In this document: positions 4,553 through 5,245 of the stretch, one piece after another
Position numbering within the stretch: the first letter of the stretch is position 1
Layout: each line of letters opens with the position of its first letter
Source: an uncultured Lachnospiraceae bacterium
GTDB lineage: Bacteria; Bacillota; Clostridia; Lachnospirales; Lachnospiraceae
Length of the DNA stretch: 5,245 bases
Direction: 5' to 3'
Assembly (NCBI GenBank): GCA_947628025.1
Contig: CANQYH010000230.1
Coordinates: 1 to 5,245 of the forward strand
Notes under the pieces: generated by a model
Databases searched by the model: none
Seen by the model: only the letters and a program-made list of their open reading frames with translations
What the model was told of the DNA's origin: nothing
Position numbers and translations under genes: made by a program

Positions 4553-5245
4553 ATGCCAGTCACAGATTTATTGGAGCGCAATCACAAACTGTACGGAGAC
4601 GAGGTAGCCCTGGTGGAGCTGAATCCTACCATGGCGGACAAGAGGAAAACCACCTGGAAAGAATACGATCTGGTGCAGCAGACGTCCGCGACGCCGTACC
4701 GCCGTGAGATCACCTGGAGCATTTTTGACGAGAAAGCCAACCGTGTCGCCAACATGCTGCTTAGCCGGGGCATCGGCAAAGGGGACCGCGTGGCGATCCT
4801 GATGTTCAACTGCCTGGAGTGGCTGCCGATCTATTTCGGAATATTGAAAACGGGCGCGATCGCGGTGCCGTTTAATTTCCGGTTCTCCGCCGACGAGATC
4901 CAATACTGCGCGGATCTGGCGGAGGTACATATCCTTTTCTTCGGGCCGCAGTTCATCGGTCGGATCGAGAGCATTGAAGAGAAGCTGAGCAAGGGCCGCC
5001 TGCTGATCTATGTGGGCGACGGCTGCCCGACGTTTGCGGAGAGCTACCGCGAACTGGTGGCGGATTGCTCCAGCCAGGCCCCGCTGATCCGTTTGGAGGA
5101 CGAGGACGACGCGGCGATCTATTTTTCGTCCGGTACGACTGGTTTCCCGAAAGCGATCCTCCACAATCATGAAAGCCTGCTGCAGGCGGCGCAGATGGAG
5201 CAGAAGCACCACGCCACCGGCAGGGACGACGTGTTCCTCTGCATC
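4553..5245 (+). CDS. AMP-forming acyl/aryl-CoA ligase (ANL superfamily), N-terminal part, cut by window end
   Basis: The first 231 residues of an adenylate-forming enzyme; full-length members have about 500-560, so roughly 60% is missing. Visible are the ITWSIFDEKANRVANML helix, the GIGKGDRVAILMFNCLEWLPIYFGILKTGAIAVPFN core of the N-terminal domain, and the ATP phosphate-binding loop YFSSGTTGFPKA (190-201, with K200). Enzymes of this class activate a carboxylic acid with ATP and transfer it to coenzyme A. The substrate pocket lies mostly beyond the window, so fatty, aromatic or other acids remain possible. The ATG at 4553 is chosen for the preceding AGAGAGGAAG (8-11 nt away) and because VTDLLERN..LYGDEVAL is a typical beginning for these proteins. 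An insertion-like stretch at about 24-50 (NPTMADKRKTTWKEYDLVQQ) precedes the usual start of homology. It is divergent from the amidohydrolase gene and shares its regulatory region. Confidence 0.9.
   Translation, partial: MPVTDLLERNHKLYGDEVALVELNPTMADKRKTTWKEYDLVQQTSATPYRREITWSIFDEKANRVANMLLSRGIGKGDRVAILMFNCLEWLPIYFGILKTGAIAVPFNFRFSADEIQYCADLAEVHILFFGPQFIGRIESIEEKLSKGRLLIYVGDGCPTFAESYRELVADCSSQAPLIRLEDEDDAAIYFSSGTTGFPKAILHNHESLLQAAQMEQKHHATGRDDVFLCI

Noticed and set aside
4568..5212. Long - strand open frame (214 codons) opposite the CoA ligase
   Set aside because: It is antisense to an unmistakable ANL enzyme with an intact SSGTTGFPK loop; its product has no recognisable domain.

Overview
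The window looks like a chromosomal segment of a moderately GC-rich Clostridia member, most likely of the Lachnospiraceae or a related gut lineage. This is inferred from strong AAAGGAG-type ribosome binding sites, TTGACN-17-TATNNT promoters, an ECF sigma/anti-sigma pair of a kind common in that group, and the remnant of a DHHW/SGNH-type protein. No RNA gene, CRISPR array, insertion sequence or phage gene was seen.

Layout: (1) 1-277, + strand, the last 91 codons of an FtsX-type ABC transporter permease. (2) 278-595, a convergent intergenic stretch with a strong 15-bp hairpin terminator at 482-520. (3) 596-2900, - strand, a two-gene operon: an ECF-type sigma factor with an unusually long linker between regions 2 and 4, followed with an 11-nt overlap by a single-pass membrane protein that is probably its anti-sigma factor. 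(4) 3011-3092, a large hairpin plus T-tract that ends transcription coming from the right on the - strand. (5) 3097-3321, - strand, the decayed C-terminus of a DHHW/SGNH-like protein, frameshifted by a clean 7-bp tandem duplication. (6) 3322-4173, - strand, a complete amidohydrolase-2 (TIM-barrel metal hydrolase) gene. (7) 4174-4552, a divergent regulatory region with two well-formed back-to-back promoters whose -35 regions are identical 9-mers in inverted orientation. (8) 4553-5245, + strand, the first 231 codons of an AMP-forming acyl/aryl-CoA ligase, cut by the window edge.

How the parts may work together: the sigma factor and membrane protein form a self-contained envelope-signalling module, possibly linked to the neighbouring ABC exporter only by position. 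The amidohydrolase and CoA ligase share a divergent promoter region and may be co-regulated parts of one carboxylic or aromatic acid pathway, but their substrates cannot be read from the sequence. The most unusual items are the expanded, repeat-bearing sigma linker, the previously unmarked broken gene at 3097-3321, an internal start site in the anti-sigma gene that would remove its cytoplasmic domain, and the mirrored promoter pair. None of these proves a wholly new system.
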